Assembly: GCA_022432975.1 (NCBI GenBank)
Contig: CM039508.1
Span: forward strand, 30,289,433-30,353,432
Direction: 5' to 3'
DNA: 64,000 bases
Source of the DNA: Begonia masoniana
Taxonomy: Eukaryota; Streptophyta; Magnoliopsida; Cucurbitales; Begoniaceae
Below, one piece after another: positions 20,826-33,449 of this stretch. The notes under the pieces are model-generated. The model was not told the origin of the DNA, ran no database searches, and was given only the letters and a program-made list of their open reading frames with translations. Both the position numbers and the translations under genes were made by a program. The stretch's first letter is position 1, and each line of letters opens with the position of its first letter.

Positions 20826-23013
20826 TGGAGCACCTAGTTCTATTAAACCAATTTCTATTCCGTTATTTAATAGTAAGCATGTTGTGGAGAAAATTGAGGA
20901 AAGTATTAATTAGGTTAATGAGTGACTAAGTAAGGGCATAGTGGTAAATTGAGAACTTATAACGGATAACCTATTTAAGGAAAGAGGATTTGTGATTAAA
21001 TGCACTGTAGCCGCGACTCTTTCCCTACTCTCCTCTCTCGGTAATCAGCTCAAGAAGCAGAGCTCACTAGGCGATTCTTCCATCCGATTTTCTCCAAACT
21101 AGGTGAGTTCTATTTCGATTCCTTGCTGCATTGGTAACTATCGATGATTTGGGGAGTGGATGAACGTGAGTTTCGAGAATGCTGTGAGCGAACTAGTTCG
21201 GGTTTTGTGGTAATCGGAGATGTATAACGAACTAAGCTCCTAAACTAGTTTCCTTAGGCTTCTGGATAGTGTAGAATGAGGTTTAGTAAAATCTAATCGA
21301 TAATCTGTCCATGGTTTTAGATTGAATACGCTCCCAAAGTAGTTTGCAACACCGAGCATTTCCAGGAGAGCCAGGTAAGTGAAGTATGCATGTGCCTTCG
21401 GGCCTACATCACAAAACAGTAGGATTATGTATCGTGTGAATGAGTTTGTATGTCATGCATCATGTTTTCTTTTGAAAAATTACGAAAATGAATTTCCATG
21501 TAAGGAATGGTAAGGCGTGAGCTGAATATGAGAGACAAACTATTAAGGGATCTAATCCACCCCTTAACTTATGAAGGGATTTATAACATTGGGAGGATTG
21601 ATCCCACTCCCAAGGGAACTGAGGGATCAGATCAGCTACTAATGGAATTCATCTGCCCCTTAATCGAGTAGAGGATGCATAACATTGGGAGGATTTATCC
21701 CACTCCCAAGGGAACCGAGGGATCAGATCAGTTTATGAATGAATGTGAATGCAACTGAGATGAGAAAGTAGAAATTGCATGTTTAGGAATTTATGTTTCA
21801 GCATTTCATTTTATTACTACTTTACTTACTTAGCATTAGGCTAATAGATGAATTTTGTGATGTAGGTGTTAAGGATACTGCAGGTGATTTTCCTGAGTGC
21901 ACAGATGAATAGATGAGGTTGGAGGAGTACATTCATGCTTTGGCCTGGTAAACTGATGATGTGGTTTAACTGGTGTCAGTGGATGAGAAAGTTTAGTGAA
22001 CTATGATTCAATTTAAGTATATTGTGAGTTTCTATGACAGTGATAGTTTTTGATGTTTGAACTCAATTTGAGACTTTTTTGATAATGATACTCTGTTGGA
22101 TTTAATAGTGGTGTCTACTAAAGTTTGGAGTAATACACGGATTTAAATGGTTTTGAATGATTTTTAGTGAAATGCTCAAGTTCTTTTGGTAGTCAGAGCT
22201 TTCTTTGTGTAGAGAGAAAATGCTCGATGAGCTGCTATATAAAGTTGTTGTTCTGTTGACTATCGGATGATGTCTTCATTAAAGTCATCGAATGATGTTT
22301 TCAGTAAAGCCATCGGATGATGTCTTCGGTAAAGTCATCAGATGATGTCTTCGGTAAAGTCATCGGATGATGTCTTCAGTGGAAGCCATCGGAAGATAAA
22401 AGTAGAAAATTTGTCGTTTTGTAACCGGATGATGTTGAGTGTTTTATCCATCGGATGATGAAGGTAAAAGTCTTTTGTCGTTTTGTAACCGGATGATGTC
22501 GAGTATTTTACCTACCAGAAGACGTGAGTAAAAGATTTGTCGTCTTGTGATCGGCAGAGGCTGGATGAACGAATCATTAGACTGACGTCATCGGTAGATG
22601 CGAGTAGCAAAACTTGTCGTTTTGCGATCGGCTGATGCTGGAAGAATGACTCCTCCGGCTGACGTCATCGGTGGAAGCCTTTGGTTTTATTTCTGCCCAT
22701 TTTGGTTGACTCTGATCAGCGGATGATGTGGTTGACTTTTATGATCTTCAAGCATTTCATACTTAAGCTTTCATCTCTTCTGGCCGAATTATTTTTCAAT
22801 ATTTTAACGGATTCTTTTAAAATTGTTTTACAGTTTGTTTAACTCTATTTTTGTTCAAGTAATTTCCGCTGCTAGTTTTAAAATTTTGAGGCTTTAGCAA
22901 ATGTCAAAATTTTGATTTTTGAGAGAAGTTTTTTTTAGAAATTAGTCAAAATTTCTTAGTCCTGTTCTGTGTTATGTGTAACGAATTGAGTTTAGAAAAC
23001 TCGGGGCGTTACA
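20826..23013 (+). repeat. Gypsy-3 left (5') LTR
   Basis: 2188 bp, starting TGGAGCACCTAG (first bases mutated compared with TGTAGCACCCGG in the right LTR) and ending GGCGTTACA. Contains repeated GGGAGGATTGATCCCACTCC-type units (about 21585-21730) and the CATCGG-type minisatellite at 22255-22730. Confidence 0.92.
22255..22730. repeat. CATCGGATGATGTC-type degenerate minisatellite in the Gypsy-3 LTR
   Basis: Repeated phrases TCATCGGATGATGTCTTC, TTTGTCGTTTTGTAACCGG and TGACGTCATCGG are arranged as 25-75-bp degenerate units. The right LTR has the same array at about 31605-32080. TGACGTCATCGG occurs at 22583 and 22661. Confidence 0.9.
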
Positions 23014-23016
23014 GTA

Positions 23017-23028
23017 TGGTATCAGAGA
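23017..23028 (+). promoter_or_regulatory. Gypsy-3 primer-binding site (tRNA-iMet)
   Basis: TGGTATCAGAGA lies three bases after the LTR end and matches the initiator-methionine PBS at 11 of 12 bases. Confidence 0.8.
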
Positions 23029-23168
23029 CATTCGGTTAAACCGTTCAAAAGATTACTCATCAGTGCCAATCGTTGCATGGGAGTACTCCAACAACTGTAA
23101 GTGTTTATGTTAGATTTAGCTATAAGATGTTTATGAGAGTAGTTAACCCTGTGCAGGAATTTAGTATT

Positions 23169-24108
23169 ATGGCCAGACGCCCAGGGAGACCTAGAGTACC
23201 AAGAGAAATGCCGAATGTGAGAGGTGAAGAGGAGCCTAGTGTGATTAGGCAGCTGACAGATTTAGTTTGTCAGCAAACTGATTTAGTACACCAACAGTCC
23301 GATTAGTTGGGTATGTTGTTAAACAGAGATGTACAAGGAAGTGCTAACTCGAGTTCCAGCAGTAGGCACTCTGGAGACAGATTTCGGAGACTTCAGCCGC
23401 CTACATTTGATGGGAAGTCAACTAATCCCACTGTTGCTGAAGAGTGGCTCAGAAAGGTTGAGAGTATGTTTAGGTATGCCAATATTGAGGAAGGAGACAA
23501 GGTCACTCTGGCAACATTCCATCTGGCTGGCGAAGCTCAACTCTGGTGGGAGTCGATGGAAACCGCCGCTGATGCCCTGGCTATGTCTTGGACACAATTC
23601 AGAGAAGTTTTCTATGAGAAGTATTTCAACAGCACTGTTCAGGCCGCTAAGAAAGTTGAATTTTTGAGCTTGAAACAGATGGGGTCAGTGGCTGAGTACA
23701 GCAGACAATTCGAGTCCCTGTCAAGATTTTCCGGACATCTCGTCCATAGGAATGAAGATAAAGTGTTTTAGTTTATGAATGGACTAAAGCCAGAGATTTT
23801 CAGAGGAGTCAAGTTTACTGGCATCAAAGGCTTGTCCTTCAGCGAGGTTGTGTCCACTGCGTTGGAAGTGGAGGATGCGGAGATGAAGTGTACTAGAGCA
23901 AGAGAAACCCCACGGAATTTTTTATCCAACCACATCAACAGAGTGGAACAAAAGGCCTAGTGAAAGCCAGAACAGTCAAGGAACAGGAAAGAAGGTACAA
24001 GACACCAAGAAGTATCTCCAGTGCCCGAAGTGTCTGAAAAGTCACCTGGGTGAATGTAGGTTCGAATCGGGAAAGTGTTTCAATTGTGAAGAGGTTGGAC
24101 ACTCATTC
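23169..24108 (+). pseudogene. Gypsy-3 gag, first part
   Basis: Starts M-A-R-R-P-G-R-P-R at 23169. One frame carries the capsid region (P-P-T-F-D-G-K; A-E-E-W-L-R-K-V-E-S-M-F; F-H-L-A-G-E-A-Q-L-W-W-E; F-Y-E-K-Y-F) but is cut by TAG stops at 23304, 23769 and 23958. After a shift a C-P-K-C motif and the first half of a zinc knuckle (C-F-N-C-E-E-V-G-H-S-F) are readable. The knuckle is interrupted at 24108 by a solo LTR, and its second half (K-D-C-P) is at 26643. Confidence 0.88.
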
Positions 24109-26637
24109 TGTAACACCCGGCGAGTTTGACCAGGTGACTTTCTTAACTGTTTTAACAGCCATGTTTATTTTGATCTTTTCGATTTGGAATTTTATGCCAA
24201 GGCTTAATTAATGTGCATGTGTCATAAATTAGGTTGGGTGGCAGGATTTGTAATTAAGAATGGTTGGGTTAAGTATAAATAGGAAATGGAAACTTTTAAA
24301 CCTCACTGTAGCCGACATTCCCTTCTGCATTCTCTCATTTCCCCGAGCTGTCTCCCTCTCCGCCAGCGACTCTCTCTTTGACGATCGATTCCTCCAACCT
24401 CCACTCCAATAACCTACGTTCGAGGTAAGATTTAGTCAATGTAGTTGCCGTGTAGTTATTTGGAACTCTGTTTTCAACTAGAACCCAATTTTTCAAGATT
24501 CTTCAATGGCCGAATAATAGGAACATTTATAATAGGTGTTTTGTAATAGCATTTCCGAATCGATTCTGGATATTTAATATAACCGACCCTAATTAATCAA
24601 TAGTTGAACCTAGCTGTTTTGGTTTTGGATTTCAGACTGCGCATAGAGAACTAGATTAAGGGATTCGGGAATGACTTTAGTTATTAGATTCTAGGATGAC
24701 TTGTGATTAGGACTATTAGGATTTTCATTTTAACTACTGCAATGTAAATATTTTAGGTGAAGAAGTCTGAAGAAAAGGAGTTCAAGTTGCTAAGGAAACC
24801 AGGTAAGTGAATGTGTAGGATTCCCGGCCATTAGGGCCCTACATCACAAGGATGCTAGGTAGAAACTGATACGATGATTAGAAGTTATTTAAGCTACTGT
24901 CTGTTGCTTATGTTGATGTTTGACTTGATGGTATGATTTCACATCAGATGAATGCACTACTCTGTAGTTTAATGAGTTAAGAGTTCTCATGTTCATGCAT
25001 CATGAATGTTTTATGCATATGAAAATATTTTAAGAGCATGTTTTTCTTCATGAACAAGATAAGGATATAAAACTTATGCAACGTGAATTAAGCGAGGGTT
25101 GGGGGCGGTTTGGCGTATGTCACTGTCCAAAAGGAAGGACCATGATTACGACCCGCAAGGGACTATGTACACTCTCACTGCCAACCCCCTTTACCGGCAC
25201 AAATCCTCTCTTAATCCACACAACATGAACGAAGAATATGATTGATGAACATGAATGATGAATATGAATGACGAGCATGAATGATGATTATGAACGATGA
25301 ATACGAACGATGAACAAGAATGAAGACTTTGAGTATGAATATGAACAAGAAAAGATTCATGAACATTTGTTTCTTAAAATGAGCATTCATGCATACTTGT
25401 TAGTATTGCATTCCTTACTAAGCGTTAGGCTTATAGTTTAAACCTTATGATGTAGGTGAAGATTTAGCAGGTGAGGATTCCAAATTCAGTGATGATGATG
25501 TCTAAGGCTGGTTGCAGGATGGTGCTCAAGGTGGAAGTCTGTGGCTGGCAGGCGAATATGACTCGTAGTTATGCTCATAATGTGTCAGTAAGATTTATGA
25601 TGAACTGATGTTTAAGTAGAATGAGACCTTCTTTAGAATATTGGATTCTGTGATCGTCTAGTTTGGTTACCAAGATTTGGGGATGATTATAAGGATATAG
25701 AATGATCCGTTTTAATTAAATCTTCTACTACATGTATCCTAGATGAGTCCATGTTTCATGTCTGCCTATGTTTATGTCTACGAGTATGAGATCTGTGAAG
25801 GTCAGACTATCTTTCTGTCGATATGAGTTGTTTGAAGTTTTCTGTGTTTTACTGCTGTGATAGAAGTTGGATGAATACATCATCCGGCTGACGTCACCGG
25901 TGTGAGCTGAATGATAGAAGCTGGATGGGTGAATCATCTGGCTGACGTCACCGGTGGATGGCGAACGTTTGTTGTTCACCGGATGATGTCTCTTATTGGT
26001 TGAGGTAAGTGAGTCACGTGTGTTGCACATGCTTACCGGATGATGCCTCTGTTGAATGAGAACATCATCCGGCTGATGTCATCGGTGGATGGGGACGATT
26101 GTTGCCCACCGGATGATGCCTCTTACTGGCGATGCTAAGTAGTCACGTGAGATGCACATGTCTATCGGATGATGTAAACGTAGTTTTGTCGTCTAGTGAC
26201 CGGGTGATATAGTGTATTTCAAATATCGAATGATGTAGGTGAAGTTTTGTCGTCTCGTAATCGGATGATGTAGATTTACACTATCGGTTGAAGCGAGCTC
26301 AATGCTTGTCATTTAGCGATCGGCGAAGAAGATATACATATATATATTTTATCGTCTAGTGCCCGGGTGATGCAGGAACTGAAGTGTGATTCATCACTGG
26401 TTGATGTGAACTTATTTCTCTACCGGCTGAGGCACCTTGCACGGCTCGCGGGCAGATGCGTAATGTGTTTCTTTACTGAGCAATGTTTAATGATTCACGA
26501 GTGATGTCTTGAGCCAAGTTATGTTTTTTTAAAAAAAAAAAATAAAGGGGTATAATTCCGGTAAAAGAAATAGTAAGGATATATGGACAAGTCTAAAAGA
26601 GTCATGGTTTGGTCTCGGCCCTACTGGGGTTGTTACA
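24109..26637 (+). mobile_element. Solo LTR (Ty3/gypsy type) inside the Gypsy-3 zinc knuckle, TSD CATTC/CGTTC
   Basis: Starts TGTAACACCCGG at 24109 and ends GGGGTTGTTACA at 26637 (2529 bp). Flanks CATTC (24104-24108) and CGTTC (26638-26642) differ by one base, as expected after mutation of a CpG. Contains degenerate GATGAA-rich repeats (about 25200-25330) and a CATCGG-type minisatellite (25860-26450). No coding domain of its own was found. Confidence 0.9.
25860..26450. repeat. CATCCGGCTGACGTCACCGG-type minisatellite in the solo LTR
   Basis: Repeats of CATCCGGCTGACGTCACCGG, CCGGATGATG and TTGTCGTCTAGTGACCGG. TTTAGCGATCGGC at 26312-26324 is identical to the Sirevirus LTR word at 43622-43634. 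Confidence 0.88.
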
Positions 26638-26642
26638 CGTTC

Positions 26643-28004
26643 AAGGATTGCCCAAAGCCCAGGATCATTCGATGTTTCCATTGTAACAAAGTCGGCCATA
26701 TCAACAGGGACTGCCCAGCCTTGAAGAGTGGCCCTGCCAAAGTAAAGCCAAGGATATTCTCTATGATGGAGACCGGTGATGATGAACAGCCTGCCGTGGT
26801 GTCAGGTACCATATTGATCAACTCTACCCCTGCCTTTACTTTAATAGATTCAGGTGCAACACATTCTTTTATAGCCTCTGCATTTGCTGATAAACTAGAT
26901 GTACAGTTTACCCCCACTGAGCATGTGTTTAACGTAGCATTACCCTCTGGTGAGCGCATGTACTCTAACCAAGTGATACTGGATAGCGTTGTATTAGTGG
27001 GAAACATGAATCTGCCTGCTGATCTCATTATTATGGATATAACGGGATTTGATGTAATCCTAGGAATGGATTGGTTGTTCAAGCATTATGCCACAATCGA
27101 CTGTAGGACTGGAATAGTTAGTTTCCAACCCCCTGGTAGTTTGAAACATACATTTCAAGCTTCAAAGAAAAGTAAGAAAATGTCTGTGATGACTTCTATT
27201 AACAATAGACCTTCCCTATATGGAGAGTACTTGTGCTTCTTAGCTAGCGTTTTAGACACACAGCACGTAGAAAAAGTAAATCCTCAAAATGTTTTAATTG
27301 TCCAAGACTTTCATGAAGTATTTTTAGATGACCTTCCAGGTTTACCACCAGATAGAGAAATTGAATTTGTTGTAGATGTTTACCCCGGCACCGAGCCTGT
27401 GTCTAAAAATCCAAATAGGTTAGCACCAACAGAACTTAAGGAATTAAAGAAACAATTGGAGGATTTATTGGAGAAAGGGTTCATACGCCCAAGCTTTTCA
27501 CCGTGGGGTGCACCCATCCTTTTTGTCAAAAAGAAAGACGGATCAATGCGTATGTGCATTGATTATAGGGAATTGAACAAGTTAACTGTCAAGAACAAAT
27601 ATCCACTGCCTAGAATCGATGATTTATTTGACCAGCTTAATGGTGCACATGTTTTCTCTAAGATTGAACTTAGGTCCGGTTATTACCAATTGAAAGTCAA
27701 ATATGAGGATATCCCTAAGACAGCCTTTCACACAAGGTATGGACATTACGAGTTCTTGGTAATGTCTTTTGGATTGACAAATGCACCAACAACCTTTATG
27801 GATCTTATGAATAGAGTGTTTCATGAATATTTAGATAAATTTATTATAGTGTTTATTGATGATATCTTAATCTATACGTGTACTAAAGACGAGCATGCAA
27901 GACATTTGAGTTTGGTGTTAGGAGTACTTAGACAGCACCAACTTTATGCCAAGTTTTCCAAGTGTGAGTTTGGTTGGACAGAGTTCACTTTCTTGGTCAT
28001 GTGA
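26643..28004 (+). pseudogene. Gypsy-3 gag end, protease and RT
   Basis: Continues directly after the solo LTR: the end of zinc knuckle 1 (K-D-C-P), a second knuckle ([10 protein letters not shown]4-C), protease ([10 protein letters not shown] near 26850; V-I-L-G-M-D-W-L near 27055), then RT. RT shows [31 protein letters not shown] and the F-I-D-D-I-L-I-Y box near 27852-27875. A one-base loss near 27968-27972 shifts the frame, and the remainder is read from 27974. Confidence 0.92.
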
Positions 28005-29083
28005 TCTCCGGAGATGGGATATCTGTCGACCCAGCCAAGGTTCAAGCAGTTAAGGAGTGGCCCCAAAAGAAGAATGCTACAGATATTAGGAGTTTTCTTG
28101 GACTTGCAGGATACTATAGAAAGTTCATTGAAGGATTTTCGAAGATTGCTACACCCCTTACTAAGTTAACAAGGAAAAATGTGAAGTATATATGGACTGA
28201 TGAATGTGAGCATAGTTTTCAGACCTTGAAACAGAAATTGACCGATGCCCCAATATTAACCCTTCCAGTTGAAGATGGTAAATTTAGCATTTATTGTGAC
28301 GTTTCCAAAATTGGTCTTGGATGTGTGTTGATGCAAGATGGTAAAGTAATAGCTTATGCCTCTAAACAGTTGAAAGTACATGAGCAGAATTACCCAACAC
28401 ATGACTTAGAACTAGCTGTAGTGGTGTTCGCACTTAAAATTTGGAGGCATTACTTGTATGGACAACCTTGTGAGATATTTTCAGATCACAAGAGCCTGAA
28501 ATATATTTTCACACAGAAGGAATTGAATATGAGGCAGTGTCGATGGTTGGAATTTGTAAAGGATTATGATTTTGAGATTAAATACCATCCCGGCAAAGCA
28601 AATGTTGTGGCTGATGCCTTGAGTAGAGTGACAACACCAACCCCAACTATGGTTTTCAACATGCCATTAGCTTTAAAGTCAGAATTCCAAAGGTTTAATT
28701 TAAAAGCAGTATCCAGTGTATCAGCTATACTTTCAGCCATAACCTTAAAGCCTACCATTTTGGAGAAAATAAAGGAGGCTCAGACGAATGATGACGAATG
28801 TAACAAGTACAAGTTAAGCATGAATTCTACGAGCAAAACAGATTTTAACTATTCTGCTGATGGAATCCTTAAGTTTAGAAATAGATGGTTTGTCCTTGCC
28901 GTTAAAGGACTTCGTGATGAGATTCTTTCTGAAGCACACTCTTTCAGGTTCTCTGTTCACCCTAGGATTACAAAGATGTACAAGGATCTTAAACAGCATT
29001 ATTGGTGGCCAGGTATGAAACGAAGTGTGGCAGAATATGTAGGATCATGTTTGTGTTGTCAGCAGGTTAAAGCTGAGCATTAG
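27974..29083 (+). pseudogene. Gypsy-3 RT end, RNase H and integrase zinc domain
   Basis: After the frameshift: [21 protein letters not shown], then RNase H ([35 protein letters not shown]). The integrase HHCC domain follows (H-S-F-R-F-S-V-H-P ... C-L-C-C-Q-Q-V-K). It ends at a TAG at 29081-29083 inside a conserved R-P-A-G context, a point mutation in an otherwise continuous frame. Confidence 0.92.
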
Positions 29084-30186
29084 AGACCTGCTGGAAGGTT
29101 ACAACCTTTACCAGTTCCTGAATGAAAATGGGAACAAATAACGATGGACTTTGTTGTGGGATTTCCTCGAACAGCAAAGGGTCATGATGCAATTTGGGTG
29201 ATAGTTGATCGTTTAACCAAATCAGCCCACTTCCTACTGGTAAGGATGACTTACTCGATGGATCAACTTGCTGAATTGTACATGCAGGAGATTGTACGTT
29301 TGCATGGAGTTCCAAGTGCTATAGTTTCTGACCGAGATTCTAGATTTATGTCTAAGTTTTGGAAAAGTTTGTATAAAGCTATGAGAACACAACTTAACTT
29401 TAGCACAGCCTTTCATCCTCAAGTAGATGGACAGTCCGAAAGAACCATCCAAACATTAGAGGATATGCTTCGTGCATGCATATTGGATTTTCAAGGTTCT
29501 TGGAGCAAGTACCTATCCTTAGTAGAATTCTCTTATAATAACAGTTTTCAGGCAACTATCGGTATGGCACCGTATGAAGCACTGTATGGACGAAAGTGCA
29601 GATCTCCTTTGTACTGGGACGAAGTTGGTGAAGCACAGTTGCTTGGTCCTGACATTGTGCAACAAACTGTTGAGAAGGTTGCCCTCATCCGCCAGAGGAT
29701 CTTAACAGCTCAAAGCCAGCAAAAAAGTTATGCCTACGAAGACGCAGAGAACTAGAGTTTGAAGTAGGTGATGAAGTTTTCCTCAAGGTATCACCATTTA
29801 AAGAAGTTGTGAGATTCGGGAAGAGTGGCAAGTTGAACCCCAGATTTATTGGACCATTCACTATTCTGAAGAGAGTTGGGAGAGCAGCCTATCAGTTGCA
29901 GCTACCGGCTTCTATGGAGGGGATACACAGTGTGTTCCATGTTTCTATGTTGAAGAAGTGCATAAGGGATCCATATCAAGTTGTGGAGCAACAGGACATT
30001 GAAGTTCATCCTACCCTTACCTATGAGAAGAAACCATTAAGGATTCCTAGACTATACAGTAAAGGTGTTGCGCAACAAAGAAGTTCCACTGGTGAAAGTC
30101 TTATGGCATAACCAGAACATTGAGGAGACAACTTGGGAGCGCCAGCAAGACATGATGGACCAACATCCAGAACTGTTCAGGTACTG
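29084..30186 (+). pseudogene. Gypsy-3 integrase core and chromodomain
   Basis: The integrase core at 29144-29755 has M-D-F-V-V-G-F-P, V-S-D-R-D-S-R-F and the glutamate context G-Q-S-E-R-T-I-Q-T-L-E-D, so the D-D-E triad is present. A stop near 29124 and a frame change near 29740 precede the GPF/Y-type C-terminal segment (F-I-G-P-F; H-S-V-F-H-V-S-M-L-K-K) at 29809-30020. A chromodomain-like tail is read in another frame at 30060-30186 (V-L-W-H-N-Q-N-I-E-E-T-T-W-E). Confidence 0.88.
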
Positions 30187-30222
30187 AATTTTGAGGACAA
30201 AATTCTTTTAAGGATGGTAGAT

Positions 30223-32356
30223 TGTAGCACCCGGTTCTATTAAACCAATTTCTATTCCGTTATTTAATAGTAAGCATGTTGTGGAGAAAATTGAGGAAAG
30301 TATTAATTAGGTTAATGAGTGACTAAGTAAGGGCATAGTGGTAAATTGAGAACTTATAATGGATAACCTATTTAAGGAAAGAGACTTTGTGATTAAATGC
30401 ACTGTAGCCGCCACTCTTTCCCTACTCTCCTCTCTCGGTATTCAGCTCAAGCAGCAGAGCTCTCTAGGCGATTCTTCCATCCGATTTTCTCCAAACTAGG
30501 TGAGTTCTATTTCGATTCCTTGCTCATTGGTAACTATCGATGATTTGGGGAGTGGATGAATGTGAGTTTCGAGAATGCTGTGAGCGAACTAGTTTGGGTT
30601 TTGTGGTAATCGGAGATGTATGACGAACTAAGCTCCTAAACTAGTTTCCTTAGGCTTCTGGATAGTGTAGAATGAGGTTTAGTAAAATCTAATCGATAAT
30701 CTGTCCATGGTTTTAGGTTGAGTACGCTCCTAAAGTAGTTTGCAACACCGAGCATTTCCAGGAGAGCCAGGTAAGTGAAGTATGCATGTGCCTTCGGGCC
30801 TACATCACAAAACAGTAGGATTATGTATCGTGTGAATGAGTTTGTATGTCATGCATCATGTTTTCTTTTGGAAAATTACGAAAATGAATTTCCATGTAAG
30901 GAATGGTAAGGCGTGAGCTGAATATGAGAGACAAACTATTAAGGGATCTAATCCACCCCTTAACTTATGAAGGGATTTATAACATTGGGAGGATTGATCC
31001 CACTCCCAAGGGAATTGAGGGATCAGATCAGCTATTAAGGGAATTCATCCGCCCCTTAATTGAGTAGAGGATGTATAACATTGGGAGGATTGATCCCACT
31101 CCTAAGGGAACCGAGGGATCAGATCAGTTTATGAATGAATGTGAATGCAACTGAGATGAGAAAGTAGAAATTTCATGTTTAGGAATTTATGTTTTAGCAT
31201 TTCATTTCATTACTGCTTTACTTACTTAGCATTAGGCTAATAGATGAGTTTTGTGATGTAGGTGTTGAGGATACTGCAGGTGATTTTTCTGAGTGCACAG
31301 ATGAATAGATGAGGTTGGAGTACATTCATGTTTTGGCCTGGTAAACTGATGAGGCGGTTTAACTGGTGTTAGTGGATGAGAAAGTTTAGTGAACTATGAT
31401 TCAATTTAAGTATGTTGTGAGTTTCTATGACAGTGGTAGTTTTTGATGTTTGAACTCAATTTGAGACTTTTTGTATAATGATACTCTGTTAGATTTAATA
31501 GTGGTGTCTACTAAAGTTTGGAGTAATACACGGATTTAAATGGTTTTGAACGATTTTTAGTAAAATGCTCGATGAGCTGCTATATAAAGTTGTTGTTCTG
31601 TTGACTATCGAATGATGTTTTCAGTAAAGTCATCAGATGATGTCTTCAGTAAAGTCATCGGATGATGTCTTCAGTAAAACCATCGGATGATGTCTTCGGT
31701 AAAGTCATCGGATGATGTCTTCAGTGGAAGCCATCGGAAGATAAAAGTAGAAAATTTGTCGTTTTGTAACCGGATGATGTTGAGTGTTTTATCCATCGGA
31801 TGATGAAGGTAAAAGTCTTTTGTCGTTTTGTAACCGAATGATGTCGAGTATTTTACCTACCGAAAGACGTGAGTAAAAGATTTGTCGTCTTGTGATCGGC
31901 AGAGGCTGGATGAACGAATCATCCGGCTGACGTCATCGGTAGATGCGAGTAGCAAAACTTGTCGTTTTGCTATCGGCTGATGCTTGAAGAATGACTCCTC
32001 CGGTTGACGTCATCGGTGGAAGCCTTTGGTTTTATTTCTGCCCATTTTCGTTGACTCTGATCAGCGGATGATGTGGTTGACTTTTATGATCTTCAAGCAT
32101 TTCATACTTAAGCTTTCATCTCTTCTGGCCGAATTATTTCTCAATATTATAACCGATTCTTTTAAAATTGTTTTACAGTTTGTTTAACTCTATTTTTGTT
32201 CAAGTAATTTTCGCTGCTAATTTTAAAATTTTGAGGCTTTAGCAAATGTCAAAATTTTGATTTTTGAGCGAAGTTTTTTTAGAAATTAGTCAAAATTTCT
32301 TAGTCCTGTTCTGTGTTATGTGTAACGAACTGAGTTTAGAAAACTCAGGGCGTTCA
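30223..32356 (+). repeat. Gypsy-3 right (3') LTR
   Basis: 2134 bp, TGTAGCACCCGG to GGCGTTCA. It is a close match to 20826-23013 including the minisatellite (31605-32080). It follows the AAGGATGGTAGA purine-rich stretch that should be the polypurine tract. Confidence 0.92.
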
Positions 32357-32361
32357 ATATG

Positions 32362-33420
32362 GACTTCGTTACTCATCTTCCGATGACTCCTCAGCATCTA
32401 GATGCTATCTGGATTATTGTGGATCAGTTGACGAAGTCGGCACATTTCATTCTCGTTCGGATGAATTTCTTATTTGCCAAGTTCAGCGGATTATATATGC
32501 ACACATTGTTTGTCTTCATGGGGTACCTTTGAGTATCGTGTCTGATCGTGATCCTTGCTTCACTTCAGAGTTGTGGAAAAGATTGTAGAAGGGGCTTGGT
32601 ACGAAGACTAAGTTTAGCATTGCACATCACTCCCAGACAGATGGGCAATCAGAGAGGACCATTCAGATATTAGAGGACATGCTGAGATTTTGTGTTCTGG
32701 ATTTTTGTAATAGTCGGATCAAGCACTTGTCACTGGTGGAGTTTGTGTACAACAACAACTTCCAGACCAGCATCGGAGTCTCTCTGTTTGAGGCATTGTA
32801 TGGCCAGCCATATCGTTCTCCTTTGTGTTGGGAAGAAAAGGAGGAACGACTGTCGCTTGGGCTTGATATCATCCGAGATACTACTGAGAAGATCCACCAG
32901 ATTCGCGAGAGATTAAAAATTGTGCAGAGCCGGCAAAAAAGCTATGCCGACCTGAAAAGATGTGAGATGGAGTTTGATGTTAAGGACTTTGTCTTTTTTA
33001 AGGTTCATCCTACCCGTGGTGTCAGCAGGTTTGGGGTGAAAGGGAAGTTAGCCCTGAGATATGTTGGGCCATTTCAGATTACTAAGAGAATTGAAGTGGT
33101 TGCTTACAGGTTGGATTTGCCGCCTCAGTTGGGACATGTGCACGACGTATTCCACATATCCCAACTGAGGAAGTACATTCAAGATCCGTTTCAAAGTGTT
33201 TCGTGGGGTGAGGTGCCCGTCCAGGCTGACACGAAGTATGATGAGGAGCCAGAGCGGATTTTGGGACGTGAGCTTCAGTTGCTATGTCGTCGAGAGGTTC
33301 CATACGTTAGGGTGCTGTGGAGGAACCACACAGAGAGAGAGGCTACTTAAGAGCTAAAGTTCGAGATGGCGGAGAGATACCCTTATTTATTTAATGATTA
33401 GTAGTTGAGGTGAATTTCGA
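32362..33420 (+). pseudogene. Gypsy-2 integrase core and chromodomain (resumed)
   Basis: Continues Gypsy-2 after the nested element: D-F-V-T-H-L-P-M-T, V-D-Q-L-T-K-S-A-H-F, then frame breaks at 32480-32670. An open stretch at 32679-33350 covers the integrase C-terminus (Y-V-G-P-F-Q-I-T-K-R; H-D-V-F-H-I-S-Q-L-R-K-Y) and most of a chromodomain (V-R-V-L-W-R-N-H). The last helix is cut by a TAA at 33348-33350 and resumes as E-R-Y-P-Y-L-F. The chromodomain places the element among chromoviruses. Confidence 0.9.
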
Positions 33421-33449
33421 GGACGAAATTCATAAAAATGGTAAAAAGA

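Larger units (their letters stand above)
20826..32356 (+). mobile_element. Gypsy-3: Tekay/Del-like retrotransposon nested in the Gypsy-2 integrase
   Basis: LTRs at 20826-23013 and 30223-32356 share most of their sequence (by eye only a few differences per 100 bp), so this is a fairly young insertion. TSD ATATG lies at 20821-20825 and 32357-32361, and the Gypsy-2 integrase frame resumes just after it. The element has a PBS, gag with stops, a zinc knuckle split by the solo LTR 24109-26637, protease, RT, RNase H, integrase and a chromodomain. Each domain is recognisable, but stops and frameshifts make it defective. Confidence 0.93.
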
